A stretch of DNA of 41,878 nt from Caldimicrobium sp. (GTDB lineage Bacteria > Desulfobacterota > Thermodesulfobacteria > Thermodesulfobacteriales > Thermodesulfobacteriaceae), in the NCBI GenBank assembly GCA_025059715.1, contig JANXCE010000019.1, positions 1 to 41,878 of the forward strand, in the 5' to 3' direction. Shown here in pieces: positions 1 through 7,780 of the stretch (positions are counted from its first letter, which is position 1; each line of letters opens with the position of its first letter). The notes beneath the pieces were generated by a model. That model saw nothing but the letters and a program-made list of their open reading frames with translations, was not told the DNA's origin and made no database searches. The position numbers were made by a program, and so were the translations under genes.

Positions 1-1387
1 CTCTAAAGGATATGTTATTTCTTGGTATGGAACAAGGATTTTATTTCTTTTCACAGCAATATTTCTCTCTGGAGCTCTAATCTACTACTTTCAAATGGTC
101 TTCCTCAAAAAAATCAAGAACTCCTTGGAAAGGATAACTAAAGAGATAACCTCTAAAATGCGTCCATCTCCAGTAGGGTTTTACGAAATTGATCTCCTTA
201 TTGATAACATCAACCAAGCCTTAGAAAGAGAAAGGGATCATGCGGAAAGAATGGCTACTCAGCAAAAGAAAGCTGCCCTGGGAACCTTAGCTGGAGGCTA
301 TGCCCACGAATTTAACAATCTTCTTCAAATCCTTTCCTCTAATCTTGAGCTCATAGAATACTATGTTCAAAAAAAGGAATGTGGAAATCTTTTGCCCCTT
401 TTGATAAAAAGTAGAGAAACTATACTTCGTGGACAAAATTTAGCCAGAAGGATCCTATACTTTACTAAGATTACCGAAACTGAAAAGACCAATTTATCTC
501 AATTCTTAAGAGAAAACTTTGAAACCCTTCGGATCTTTGTTCCCAGAGCTATAAATTTGGAATTAGAACTTCCTTCAACAGATCTTCTGATTCCTCTCTC
601 TGAGGAGAGCTTTAAAGAGGTCCTGATAAATCTTGTTAAAAATGCCTTTGAAGCCATTGAAGAGAGAGAAAAACTGGATAAGGACTTTGAGAAAAAGATA
701 TCTATAAGAGCAAGAAAGGAGCAAGAATTTACAGTCTTGGAAATTTCTGACACGGGTATTGGGATGTCAGAGGAGGTAAAGAGTCGACTCTTTGAGCCTT
801 TTTTTACAACAAAAGGAATAGGAAGAGGCACTGGTCTTGGCCTCTACATGGTTCATAACATAATTCACAATGCCCAAGGTAATATAGAGGTTGAATCAGA
901 ATACTTAAGAGGCACTACCTTTAAGCTCTACTTACCATTAGTTAAAGAAGAGACTCTAACACCAGCCCCAGAAAGTCTTCCCTTAAAATCAAGATCCCCT
1001 ACAGAGCAAAGATTTAAAAAGGTCTTAATTGTAGATGACGAGCCAGATATTAGAGAAGCCCTACGAGATTTTATAAAGGACTTGGTTGAAGAGGTTATAA
1101 CTGCAGAGAATGCCCTTGAAGCCTGGAAGATCTTAGAAAAACAACCCTTCGATCTTTGTTTTGTTGATCTGTTTATGCCAGAAAAGGGGGGAGATTGGCT
1201 ACTTAAAAAGGTGAAAACCATGAAGGAAAAGTCCCCCAAAATTGTTATCATGACTGGCTATTCTGGAGAGATGGAAGATTCTATTCAAGAAGCCCTTAAA
1301 GAGGGCTTGGTAATAAAAATTTTGCGAAAACCCTTTTCGCTGCAAGAAATAGTCAAAATTTTGACACAAAAAGAGGGAGAAGTATGA
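1..1387 (+). CDS. Hybrid sensor histidine kinase with C-terminal receiver domain (5'-partial)
   Basis: The reading frame is open to the left edge, so the N-terminus, probably a sensor region, is missing. Bases 2-94 encode a hydrophobic segment (TRILFLFTAIFLSGALIYYF), so the ATG at 95 is internal rather than the start. Counting from that Met: a linker to about residue 60, a phosphoacceptor H-box (GGYAHEFNNLL, His71), N-box (NLVKNAFEAI), G1 (ISDTGIGMS), F-box (LFEPFFTTK) and G2 (GRGTGLGLYMV). A receiver domain follows from about residue 308 (VLIVDDEPD, acceptor Asp358 in FVDLFMP, Lys in LRKPFS). It should be an inner-membrane kinase that autophosphorylates and passes phosphate to its own receiver. 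No DNA-binding domain is seen. The stop overlaps the start of the TonB receptor gene (ATGA), so the two are translationally coupled. The signal is unknown. Confidence 0.92.
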   Translation, partial: SKGYVISWYGTRILFLFTAIFLSGALIYYFQMVFLKKIKNSLERITKEITSKMRPSPVGFYEIDLLIDNINQALERERDHAERMATQQKKAALGTLAGGYAHEFNNLLQILSSNLELIEYYVQKKECGNLLPLLIKSRETILRGQNLARRILYFTKITETEKTNLSQFLRENFETLRIFVPRAINLELELPSTDLLIPLSEESFKEVLINLVKNAFEAIEEREKLDKDFEKKISIRARKEQEFTVLEISDTGIGMSEEVKSRLFEPFFTTKGIGRGTGLGLYMVHNIIHNAQGNIEVESEYLRGTTFKLYLPLVKEETLTPAPESLPLKSRSPTEQRFKKVLIVDDEPDIREALRDFIKDLVEEVITAENALEAWKILEKQPFDLCFVDLFMPEKGGDWLLKKVKTMKEKSPKIVIMTGYSGEMEDSIQEALKEGLVIKILRKPFSLQEIVKILTQKEGEV

Positions 1388-3288
1388 AAATAATAGTAAA
1401 ATTGTTAATAATAATAAAATTGTTATTTTTAATATTTACTGAAAAAGCTTCTGCTCAAGTTCTCGTCCTCGAAGAACTTGCTAAAGAGGAACTTCTCTTT
1501 ATAAGAGGAGCAACCCTTTATGAGGTCCCTCTTGCGGAAAGTCCTGCTCCTTCTATGGTTTATTCGGGAGATATCCTTAAAAGATTTGGCTTTCTAAATA
1601 TTAGAGACTTTTTAGAATATTTACCTTCCTTCTATCTCCTGCAAGATGTTAACGAGCGAGTAATTGCCTGGCGCGGTTATTATGCTACCGTATCTAATAC
1701 CTTTTTATTTTTAGAAGAGGGAGTAAGACTTGATATCCCAGCCTTTGGAAACTTTATCCTTGATGCCAGCTATCCTTTGAAGGATCTCTCCAAAATAGAG
1801 GTTATTTCAGGGCCTACCTCCAGCATCTATGGGACCAATGCCTTCTCTGGTGTGCTCAATGTTGAAAGAACTCCCAATTCCACCTTCTCCCTTTATGGAA
1901 CCCTTGGAACCCAGGATAAAACCTTAGGAGGTATTAGCCTAAATTATAAAGACCTCTACGGGCTTATTCACTACGCGGATCTACCAGGAGATGAAAAAGC
2001 GGGAGCACAGGTGCATCCTCGCTCTGATAATTGGGGTTTCCTTCTTAAAGGAAGGCTCTCAGAACATGCCTTTAATCTCTTTTATTTTAAAAACCAATAC
2101 GATACCCCTCGCTCTCAAAGAGGGCTTCTTATAGGTTCCATAGATAAACAACCCTATGGTTCCTTTGAGAGAGCTGACCTCTTTGTAGCTAACTTTAAGG
2201 GTAAGTGGAAGATTGGGGATCTAAAGCTTACTTTCACACCCAGCTATACATTCTTTAAGGTTCATACACCACAGATAAGATCACCCCATAGTACCTCATC
2301 TTTTACTGCCTTAGACGTCTTTCTAAAAAACGAACGACTCTCCGCCCTCTTTTACGGAGAAAGACCTCTCCTTGGCGGAGACCTACTCCTTGGCCTTGAG
2401 GGTATTCAAATTAATCACCTCCAGTATAAAAGCAAGATTTTTAATGGGACAGAATTGGTAAGCACCCTTCCCAAGGAGAGAGAGTTTAATTATGGAATTT
2501 TTGGACAATATGTGAAAACATGGAATAGATTTCTTTTAAACTTTGGAGCAAGGTTTGATCACTATGAATTATGGGGAAGTAGGCTATCTCCCAGAGTTGC
2601 TCTAAATTACTTTTGGAGCCCATCACTAACCCTTCAAGTAAATTACTCAGAGGCCTTCAATGCTCCCCCTTACTTTTACTCAAAGGCCAATCCAGCCCTT
2701 GGTTACGGAACAGCAACCAACCTTAAGCCTGAAGTTCTTAAAAACTACTCAATAAATCTATCCTATCACCAGCCGCAGATCTTAGGAAGAGTAACCCTCT
2801 ATTTAAATACCTTTGAAGATAAAATAGCTTATGACCCAGTTAAAAGGATCTATGTAAATCTTCCTTATTTGAAAACAGCGGGGCTTGAGACCTCAGCAAT
2901 CTATAGAAGTTCCTCTCTGCTTGCCTTTATCAATTACACCTTGACCTCAGTGCTTGAGGGGAAAAATGTGCCCATCGTGAGAGGCAATGAATATATTATG
3001 GCAATTCCAAAGTGGATGCTCAAAGGGGGACTTAGCTATGAACTTCCTCTGTTAAAGGGACTTTTCCTTTCTCCCAGTTTTAGATGGTATGGCAAGAGTT
3101 ATTATGGCAATCAAAAAATGGGTAGCTACACACTTTGGGATTTAAACCTCCTCTTTGAGCGAGGAAGGCACAAAATCAATCTAAAGATTGAAAATCTCTT
3201 TGATAAAACTTACTATCGGGCAGGTAGTTTCCCGCCCATTCCCTGGGAAGGAAGAAATATCTATTTGGGATGGGAAGTTAACTTCTGA
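1384..3288 (+). CDS. TonB-dependent outer-membrane receptor
   Basis: 634 residues. The N-terminus is a Sec signal peptide (hydrophobic core LLIIIKLLFLIF, likely cleavage after ASA). A plug domain follows: LVLEELAKEELLF near the mature N-terminus, then the PAPSMVYSGDILKRFGF and VISGPTSSIYGTNAFSGVLNV stretches typical of TonB-receptor plugs. The rest is a 22-stranded-type beta-barrel rich in alternating aromatics, with the closing IENLFDKTYYRAG motif and a terminal Phe (GWEVNF). It would import a ligand across the outer membrane using TonB/ExbBD energy. The ligand cannot be read from sequence. The gene overlaps the stop of the kinase by 4 nt and ends 3 nt before the next ORF, so the three form one operon. 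No exb/ton genes are nearby. Confidence 0.9.
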   Translation: MKIIVKLLIIIKLLFLIFTEKASAQVLVLEELAKEELLFIRGATLYEVPLAESPAPSMVYSGDILKRFGFLNIRDFLEYLPSFYLLQDVNERVIAWRGYYATVSNTFLFLEEGVRLDIPAFGNFILDASYPLKDLSKIEVISGPTSSIYGTNAFSGVLNVERTPNSTFSLYGTLGTQDKTLGGISLNYKDLYGLIHYADLPGDEKAGAQVHPRSDNWGFLLKGRLSEHAFNLFYFKNQYDTPRSQRGLLIGSIDKQPYGSFERADLFVANFKGKWKIGDLKLTFTPSYTFFKVHTPQIRSPHSTSSFTALDVFLKNERLSALFYGERPLLGGDLLLGLEGIQINHLQYKSKIFNGTELVSTLPKEREFNYGIFGQYVKTWNRFLLNFGARFDHYELWGSRLSPRVALNYFWSPSLTLQVNYSEAFNAPPYFYSKANPALGYGTATNLKPEVLKNYSINLSYHQPQILGRVTLYLNTFEDKIAYDPVKRIYVNLPYLKTAGLETSAIYRSSSLLAFINYTLTSVLEGKNVPIVRGNEYIMAIPKWMLKGGLSYELPLLKGLFLSPSFRWYGKSYYGNQKMGSYTLWDLNLLFERGRHKINLKIENLFDKTYYRAGSFPPIPWEGRNIYLGWEVNF

Positions 3289-3291
3289 GCT

Positions 3292-3984
3292 ATGTTTTTT
3301 AAGTTTTTGGTTTTATCAATGTTAATAGGGGTTTTCTGTGTCTCCAGTCTCAAGGCTCAGGGCGTGCCTATTTTTTCTCTAAAGGAGATCCCGAATTTAC
3401 CCTCAGACTTTCACTATTTTAGAGACAGCGCAAGCCTGTGCAAGTATCCACGGGTGGTAATCTACGGAGCAGATGCCTACGAGAAGGCACAGAAAGTCAA
3501 ATGCCCTGGTCAAGAACGCATAGTAACAGGTATATTATATGTCTCCCACTTTTGGAATCCCAGTTATTGTTATCTTTCACCGCTTCCCTCACCAAAATTC
3601 TTAAAATCCTATGGCACATCCTTTGTGGTGCTAACCTCCGGGACCTTTGAGTTTTACCTAAAAGACTTAGAAAAAAGGGGCTTTCGCTTGGAATATGTTT
3701 ACATAAAAAACTGGTTCGAAATAGAGCAAGCCTTAGTTGAGGCTCTGTCCTATAATCTTCCTCTCCTATTGCTTCCCGATCCACCCTTGATGGATCAAAG
3801 AGTCCGCCCCATTCTCCGAGAAAGACTTAAACAATTTACTCAGAGAATAATCAATTTACAGGGTGTTCCCCTGAAAATAGAAAGAGAGGTCCTTTATCGA
3901 CCTAACCTTGAAAGCTTATATTCAGCCTTAAGAACGCTATTCTTCCAGCCCTTCGTAAAAGGTTCTATTCACTATCTCGACTAA
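3292..3984 (+). CDS. Putative periplasmic protein, ABC substrate-binding-like
   Basis: 230 residues with a Sec signal peptide (MFFKFLVLSMLIGVFCVSSLKAQ). I do not recognise it confidently. The middle and C-terminal half (VVLTSGTFEFYLKDLEKRGF, then an EIEQALVEAL helix and NLPLLLLPDPPL) has the alternating beta/alpha layout of one lobe of a periplasmic binding protein and faintly recalls the ABC_sub_bind/TrpX-like family. It is shorter than a full two-lobe protein (about 300 residues). Three Cys lie in the N-terminal half (CKYP, VKCPG, SYCYL). It starts 3 nt after the TonB receptor stop and no ABC permease or ATPase is adjacent. I infer it works with the upstream receptor and kinase, perhaps as a ligand-presenting protein. 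The family assignment is tentative. Confidence 0.6.
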   Translation: MFFKFLVLSMLIGVFCVSSLKAQGVPIFSLKEIPNLPSDFHYFRDSASLCKYPRVVIYGADAYEKAQKVKCPGQERIVTGILYVSHFWNPSYCYLSPLPSPKFLKSYGTSFVVLTSGTFEFYLKDLEKRGFRLEYVYIKNWFEIEQALVEALSYNLPLLLLPDPPLMDQRVRPILRERLKQFTQRIINLQGVPLKIEREVLYRPNLESLYSALRTLFFQPFVKGSIHYLD

Positions 3985-4002
3985 ATCTCAGAAGAGATTT
4001 AG
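3981..4002 (+). terminator. Stem-loop overlapping the stop codon, probable terminator
   Basis: CTAAATCTC (3981-3989) and GAGATTTAG (3994-4002) form a perfect 9-bp stem with an AGAA loop. The stop codon of the preceding gene lies inside the 5' arm. A short T-run follows about 10 nt later (around 4012-4016), so termination may be weak. It closes the kinase/TonB/periplasmic operon. Confidence 0.5.
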
Positions 4003-4086
4003 TGATCCCTAATTTTTAGTAAGACCTTTTAAAGATTATTTTTATATTTAAAAACTTTATTTAATGAATTATTTTATTTTTTGTTC

Positions 4087-4114
4087 TTGACTTTCATAAT
4101 AATTTGATTATTAT
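4087..4114 (+). promoter_or_regulatory. Sigma70-type promoter with PerR/Fur-like dyad for cytochrome c peroxidase
   Basis: TTGACT (4087-4092) and TATTAT (4109-4114) are separated by 16 bp. Between and overlapping them is a perfect inverted repeat, ATAATAAT (4096-4103) - TTG - ATTATTAT (4107-4114). The AT-rich dyad resembles Fur/PerR-family operators, though the spacing is 8-3-8 instead of 7-1-7. Its position would block RNA polymerase. The regulator is inferred, not seen in the window. Confidence 0.5.
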
Positions 4115-4144
4115 TTAAAAAAAACTTAAAAAAGGAGGGTGCCT

Positions 4145-5206
4145 ATGAAGTTTAGAGTTTTTAAATGGTTATCGCTCTCCTTAGGAGTAGCGTTATCAGT
4201 GAGTTATCTTAATGCTAAGACTCCTGATGATGAACTGTTGAAGAGGGCTAGGGAACTTTTTAAACCTATTCCAGAAAAACTTGACAGGATTCCCTACAAA
4301 GAGGTGAAGCTCACAAAGGAGCTTGTGGAATTGGGTAAATATCTTTATTTTGAGCCCAGGCTTTCTGCTTCTCACTTAATTAGTTGCAACAGCTGTCATA
4401 ATGTAATGCTTGGAGGCACGGACAACGTGGAGACTTCAATTGGACATGGTTGGCAGAAAGGGCCAAGGAATGCTCCTACGGTGTTTAATGCGGTTTATCA
4501 TACTGCTCAATTTTGGGATGGCAGAGCCAAAGATTTAATGGAACAAGCAAAGGGTCCCATTCAGGCCTCGGTAGAAATGAATAATACTCCTGAGAGAGTA
4601 ATTGCCACCTTAAAGAGTATTCCCAAGTATGTAGAAATGTTTAAAAAGGCCTTTCCCAAAGAAAAGGATCCCATAACCTTTGATAATGTTGCTAAGGCCA
4701 TTGAGGCCTTTGAGGCCACACTTTTAACACCTAACTCCAGATTTGACAAATTCCTAAAGGGAGACACTAAGGCTTTAAATAGAGAGGAAAAAGAAGGGTT
4801 AAAGCTCTTTATAGAGAAGGGGTGTGCCTCTTGCCACAGCGGTATCACTCTTGGAGGTCACATGTATGCACCCTTTGGCTTAGCACAAAAACCAAGCCCA
4901 GATTTAGCTGCGGGTGATAGAGGTAGATATGAAGTAACAAAGAGCCCAGCAGATGACTATGTGTTTAAGGTCCCTTCTTTGAGAAACATTGAACTTACCT
5001 ATCCCTACTTCCATTCCGGAAAAGTGTGGAATTTAGAGGATGCCATCGCAGTCATGGGGACCTTACAGTATGGTATTAAACTAAGTGATGACGAAATAAA
5101 GAAAATAGCCTCTTTCTTGAAAACCCTAACCGGCGAAAGACCAAGGATAGAGGTACCCCAATTACCTCCAAGCACTGATAAGACTCCCAAACCAATCACC
5201 AAGTAA
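4145..5206 (+). CDS. Di-heme cytochrome c peroxidase
   Basis: 353 residues from the chosen ATG. The frame also allows a GTG at 4139, but that codon overlaps the ribosome-binding site AAAGGAGGG (4131-4139), while the ATG at 4145 has 5 nt spacing. It has a Sec signal peptide (FKWLSLSLGVALSVSYLNA). Two haem-c sites are visible, CNSCH (Cys81/Cys84/His85) and CASCH (Cys227/Cys230/His231), plus the family landmarks RNAPTVFNA, FWDGRA and VPSLRNIELTYPYFHSG. This is the bacterial CcpA/MauG-like periplasmic enzyme that reduces hydrogen peroxide to water using electrons from small cytochromes or quinol. It appears monocistronic, with its own promoter and a downstream stem-loop. Peroxide detoxification or peroxide-linked respiration is the expected role in an anaerobe. 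Confidence 0.93.
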   Translation: MKFRVFKWLSLSLGVALSVSYLNAKTPDDELLKRARELFKPIPEKLDRIPYKEVKLTKELVELGKYLYFEPRLSASHLISCNSCHNVMLGGTDNVETSIGHGWQKGPRNAPTVFNAVYHTAQFWDGRAKDLMEQAKGPIQASVEMNNTPERVIATLKSIPKYVEMFKKAFPKEKDPITFDNVAKAIEAFEATLLTPNSRFDKFLKGDTKALNREEKEGLKLFIEKGCASCHSGITLGGHMYAPFGLAQKPSPDLAAGDRGRYEVTKSPADDYVFKVPSLRNIELTYPYFHSGKVWNLEDAIAVMGTLQYGIKLSDDEIKKIASFLKTLTGERPRIEVPQLPPSTDKTPKPITK

Positions 5207-5221
5207 CCCCCTCCTAAAACT

Positions 5222-5248
5222 CAAGGGGGAGTTCCCGCTCCCCCCTTG
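5222..5248 (+). terminator. GC-rich stem-loop after cytochrome c peroxidase
   Basis: CAAGGGGGAG (5222-5231) pairs with CTCCCCCCTTG (5238-5248), with one bulged C and a 6-nt loop. The stem is strong. The following sequence (TTCAAAACCC) lacks an immediate T-run, so it may act as a weak terminator or 3'-end stabiliser. Confidence 0.5.
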
Positions 5249-5303
5249 TTCAAAACCCTTGTTCAAACTACTCTTATATTATATTTTTCTTTAAAGCTAT
5301 AGC

Positions 5304-6584
5304 ATGAAGGCTTTAGTATTCTATTATAAAAGGGAAAATAGATATAGTCTTAATGCCCTCTTAGGGGCTATTGAGGATCTACCTTACGAAGATTATCAAA
5401 CTTCCCTATACTTTTTTTCTAATCCCGAAGAGCTTTTAAAGGGACTTTCCGCCCTTTTAGAGAATTATGACAGAGTTCTTTTATTGGTATCCTTTCTTAC
5501 GCCTCAATATTGGGAGATAAAATCTTTGCTAAATAAAGTTAAGACCTTAGACTTAAAATCTAAGCTCATTATCCTTGGAGGTGGCCCACATGCTACCGCA
5601 CTTCCAAGGGAAACCTTAGCCTTAGGTTTTGACTACATCTTTTTAGGTGAGGCAGAAGAGACACTAAGGACCTTTCTTGAAGAATACATCGGTAAAGATA
5701 ATCAGTATCCTACCATAAAGGGTATCTATTATCTTAAAGACCGGGACTCTTGTGCCCCTGTTAAGGCGGATCCTGTAGACATCAACGAGTGGGCTCCCCT
5801 TTCTCTTAAATTTAACAAAATTGGTCCCCTTGAGATTACAAGAGGCTGCCCCTTTCTGTGTAAGTATTGTCAAACCCCCAGGCTTTTTGGCAGAAAAGTG
5901 CGCCATCGCTCCATAGAAAAAATACTTTCCTATGCCCAAGCTTTATTGGAGAGGGGTATAAAGGATCTACGATTTATTACCCCCAATGCCTTTTCTTATG
6001 GCTCAAAGGATGGAAAGACCGTAAACATTGAGGAATTGAGGCTACTTCTTAAGGACCTTCACACCTTAGTCCGCTACTTTGGAGGAAGGATCTTCTTTGG
6101 CACTTTTCCTTCAGAGGTAAGGCCAGAACATGTCTCTGAGGAGACAGTGGCACTTATCAAAACATACTGTCATAATGACAATCTGGTTATTGGGGCTCAA
6201 ACGGGAAGTGAGAGAATGCTTACCTCCATTCAGAGAGGGCATACCCTTGAAGAGGTCAGAAGGGCAGTTAAACTTACCATAAAAGCTGGCTTAAAGGCCA
6301 AAGTAGATTTTATATTTGGACTTCCTGGGGAAACAGAGGAGGATATCAGGGCAACTGTTGCCTTTATGGAAGAGCTTGTAAGGCTGGGAGCAATAATTCA
6401 TGCCCATAGCTTTATGCCCCTTCCTCAAACTCCTTTCAAGAAAGCACCCGCAGGCAAAATTAAACCGGAAGTCCTACAATTTATAAAAAAATTTTTACCT
6501 AAAGGACAGGTCTTTGGTGTCTGGGAACAACAAGCAAAATTAGCAGAACGCATTGAGAAAGAGATACTTAAAGGTATCTCTTGA
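5304..6584 (+). CDS. B12-binding domain / radical SAM protein (MJ_1487-like family)
   Basis: 426 residues. The N-terminal half is a Rossmann-like cobalamin-binding domain (LIILGGGPHATALPRETLALGFDYIFLGEAEE in pieces, lacking an obvious DxHxxG). The radical SAM domain starts with ITRGCPFLCKYC: Cys182, Cys186 and Cys189 form the CxxxCxxC motif for the 4Fe-4S cluster. IGAQTGSERML and DFIFGLPGETEEDI are standard radical SAM strands. It resembles the TIGR04013-type B12/radical SAM family found in archaea and thermophilic bacteria, whose substrate is unknown. It stands alone, and the promoter of the downstream efflux operon overlaps its stop codon. Some related proteins are methyltransferases or methylthiotransferases; nothing here decides the reaction. 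Confidence 0.85.
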   Translation: MKALVFYYKRENRYSLNALLGAIEDLPYEDYQTSLYFFSNPEELLKGLSALLENYDRVLLLVSFLTPQYWEIKSLLNKVKTLDLKSKLIILGGGPHATALPRETLALGFDYIFLGEAEETLRTFLEEYIGKDNQYPTIKGIYYLKDRDSCAPVKADPVDINEWAPLSLKFNKIGPLEITRGCPFLCKYCQTPRLFGRKVRHRSIEKILSYAQALLERGIKDLRFITPNAFSYGSKDGKTVNIEELRLLLKDLHTLVRYFGGRIFFGTFPSEVRPEHVSEETVALIKTYCHNDNLVIGAQTGSERMLTSIQRGHTLEEVRRAVKLTIKAGLKAKVDFIFGLPGETEEDIRATVAFMEELVRLGAIIHAHSFMPLPQTPFKKAPAGKIKPEVLQFIKKFLPKGQVFGVWEQQAKLAERIEKEILKGIS

Positions 6585-6623
6585 CATAACTTAAGAAAAG
6601 TTTATACTTTGTAAAACTTAAGT
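6581..6623 (+). promoter_or_regulatory. Strong promoter with operator-like repeats before the efflux operon
   Basis: TTGACA (6581-6586) and TATACT (6603-6608) with a 16-bp spacer make a near-consensus promoter; the -35 overlaps the previous gene's TGA. ACTTAAG occurs at 6589-6595 and 6616-6622, flanking the -10, and AAAGT-TTAT-ACTTT (6597-6610) is a dyad over the -10. This looks like the operator of a local or distant repressor (MarR/TetR style), but no regulator gene is adjacent. Confidence 0.55.
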
Positions 6624-6641
6624 ATACACTTACATTAAATT

Positions 6642-7772
6642 ATGAATAAGAAAAAATTAGGTTTACTTTTAGTTCTTTGCATGACTTTACTATTATGTGG
6701 CATTTTTGGTTATTTTCTTTGGCACAGATATCATTATGCGGTAAGTAATGCTGTTTTTGTGCAAGCGGATAGAGTAGTTTATCTAAGTTTTTCAAAGGTT
6801 TCGGGAAGGATAATAAAACTCTACAAGAGTGAAGGGGAGAAGGTGAAGGAAGGGGAGGTATTAGCTATTATTGCCAAGGAGGATTATCTTTCAAAGGTAA
6901 ATCAGCTAAAGGAGAGTCTTAATAGAGTCATTTCGGAGAGGGAGGCCCTAGAGATTACCAAGAACAAGATAGAGAGAGAAATAGAGCTTAAGATACAACA
7001 AGTTAGCAAACAACTGCAGGCCTTAAAAGAGAGAAGGCAGGCCAGGATTTTTCAACATGAATCCCTTCAGGCAAGATTAGATCTTGTAAGAAAGGATAGA
7101 GTTAGACTGGAGAATCTTTTTAAAGATGGGCTAATATCCCGTAGAGATCTTGAAGTGAAGGAAACTGAAGAGAGGGAACTGATTAACCAGGGAGAGGGTA
7201 TAAAGGCAGAAATTAAGGCTCTTGATGAGGAAATTAAAGCCCTTGAGGGCAATCTCAATCTCCTTCAAAATGAGAGAAAGACTTTGCAGAGCCTTAGTTA
7301 TCAGATAAAGGCACTTAATTATCAAGAAAGAGAGATTAAACAACGAAAAGATGAAGCTAACTTTTATTTGGAAGAGACTATTTTAAAAAGTTCCCTTTCG
7401 GGAATAGTAGCTAAAAAGTTTCACGCTGAGGGTGATGTGATAGCTCCTGGTGAGCCCCTGTATGCGGTAGTGGACCCAGAGAGTTTTTATATCCTGGTGC
7501 TTCTTGAGGAGACAAAGTTAAGAGGAGTGGCCAAGGGGGCTAAGGCAAGAATTAGACTTGATGCCTTTCCTGATAAGCATTTTGAAGGAGAGGTTGAGGA
7601 GGTATTACCTGCTTCTGCTGCTACCTTTGCCCTTGTGCCCAGAGACATTTCTGCGGGAGAGTTCACCAAACTTGCTCAAAGAATCCCTGTGCGAATTAAA
7701 ATCCTTAGGGGAGACCGTTCCCTTCTAAGGGTAGGCTTAAGTGGTGAAGTAGAGATCAAAAGACTTCGCTAA
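6642..7772 (+). CDS. HlyD/EmrA-type periplasmic adaptor of a multidrug efflux pump
   Basis: 376 residues. It has a single N-terminal membrane anchor (LGLLLVLCMTLLLCGIFGYFLW) followed by a split biotinyl-lipoyl domain (VSGRIIKLYKSEGEKVKEGE and, after the hairpin, LSGIVAKKFHAEGDVIAPGE). Between them is a long charged coiled coil (about residues 80-245, full of KQLQALKERR-like heptads). The C-terminal part is the beta-barrel domain (LRGVAKGAKARIRLDAFPDKHFEGEVEEV). This is the membrane-fusion subunit that links the inner-membrane transporter to an outer-membrane channel. The MFS partner starts 8 nt downstream. No TolC-like gene is in the window, so the channel must be encoded elsewhere. Confidence 0.9.
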   Translation: MNKKKLGLLLVLCMTLLLCGIFGYFLWHRYHYAVSNAVFVQADRVVYLSFSKVSGRIIKLYKSEGEKVKEGEVLAIIAKEDYLSKVNQLKESLNRVISEREALEITKNKIEREIELKIQQVSKQLQALKERRQARIFQHESLQARLDLVRKDRVRLENLFKDGLISRRDLEVKETEERELINQGEGIKAEIKALDEEIKALEGNLNLLQNERKTLQSLSYQIKALNYQEREIKQRKDEANFYLEETILKSSLSGIVAKKFHAEGDVIAPGEPLYAVVDPESFYILVLLEETKLRGVAKGAKARIRLDAFPDKHFEGEVEEVLPASAATFALVPRDISAGEFTKLAQRIPVRIKILRGDRSLLRVGLSGEVEIKRLR

Positions 7773-7780
7773 TTTTTTCT

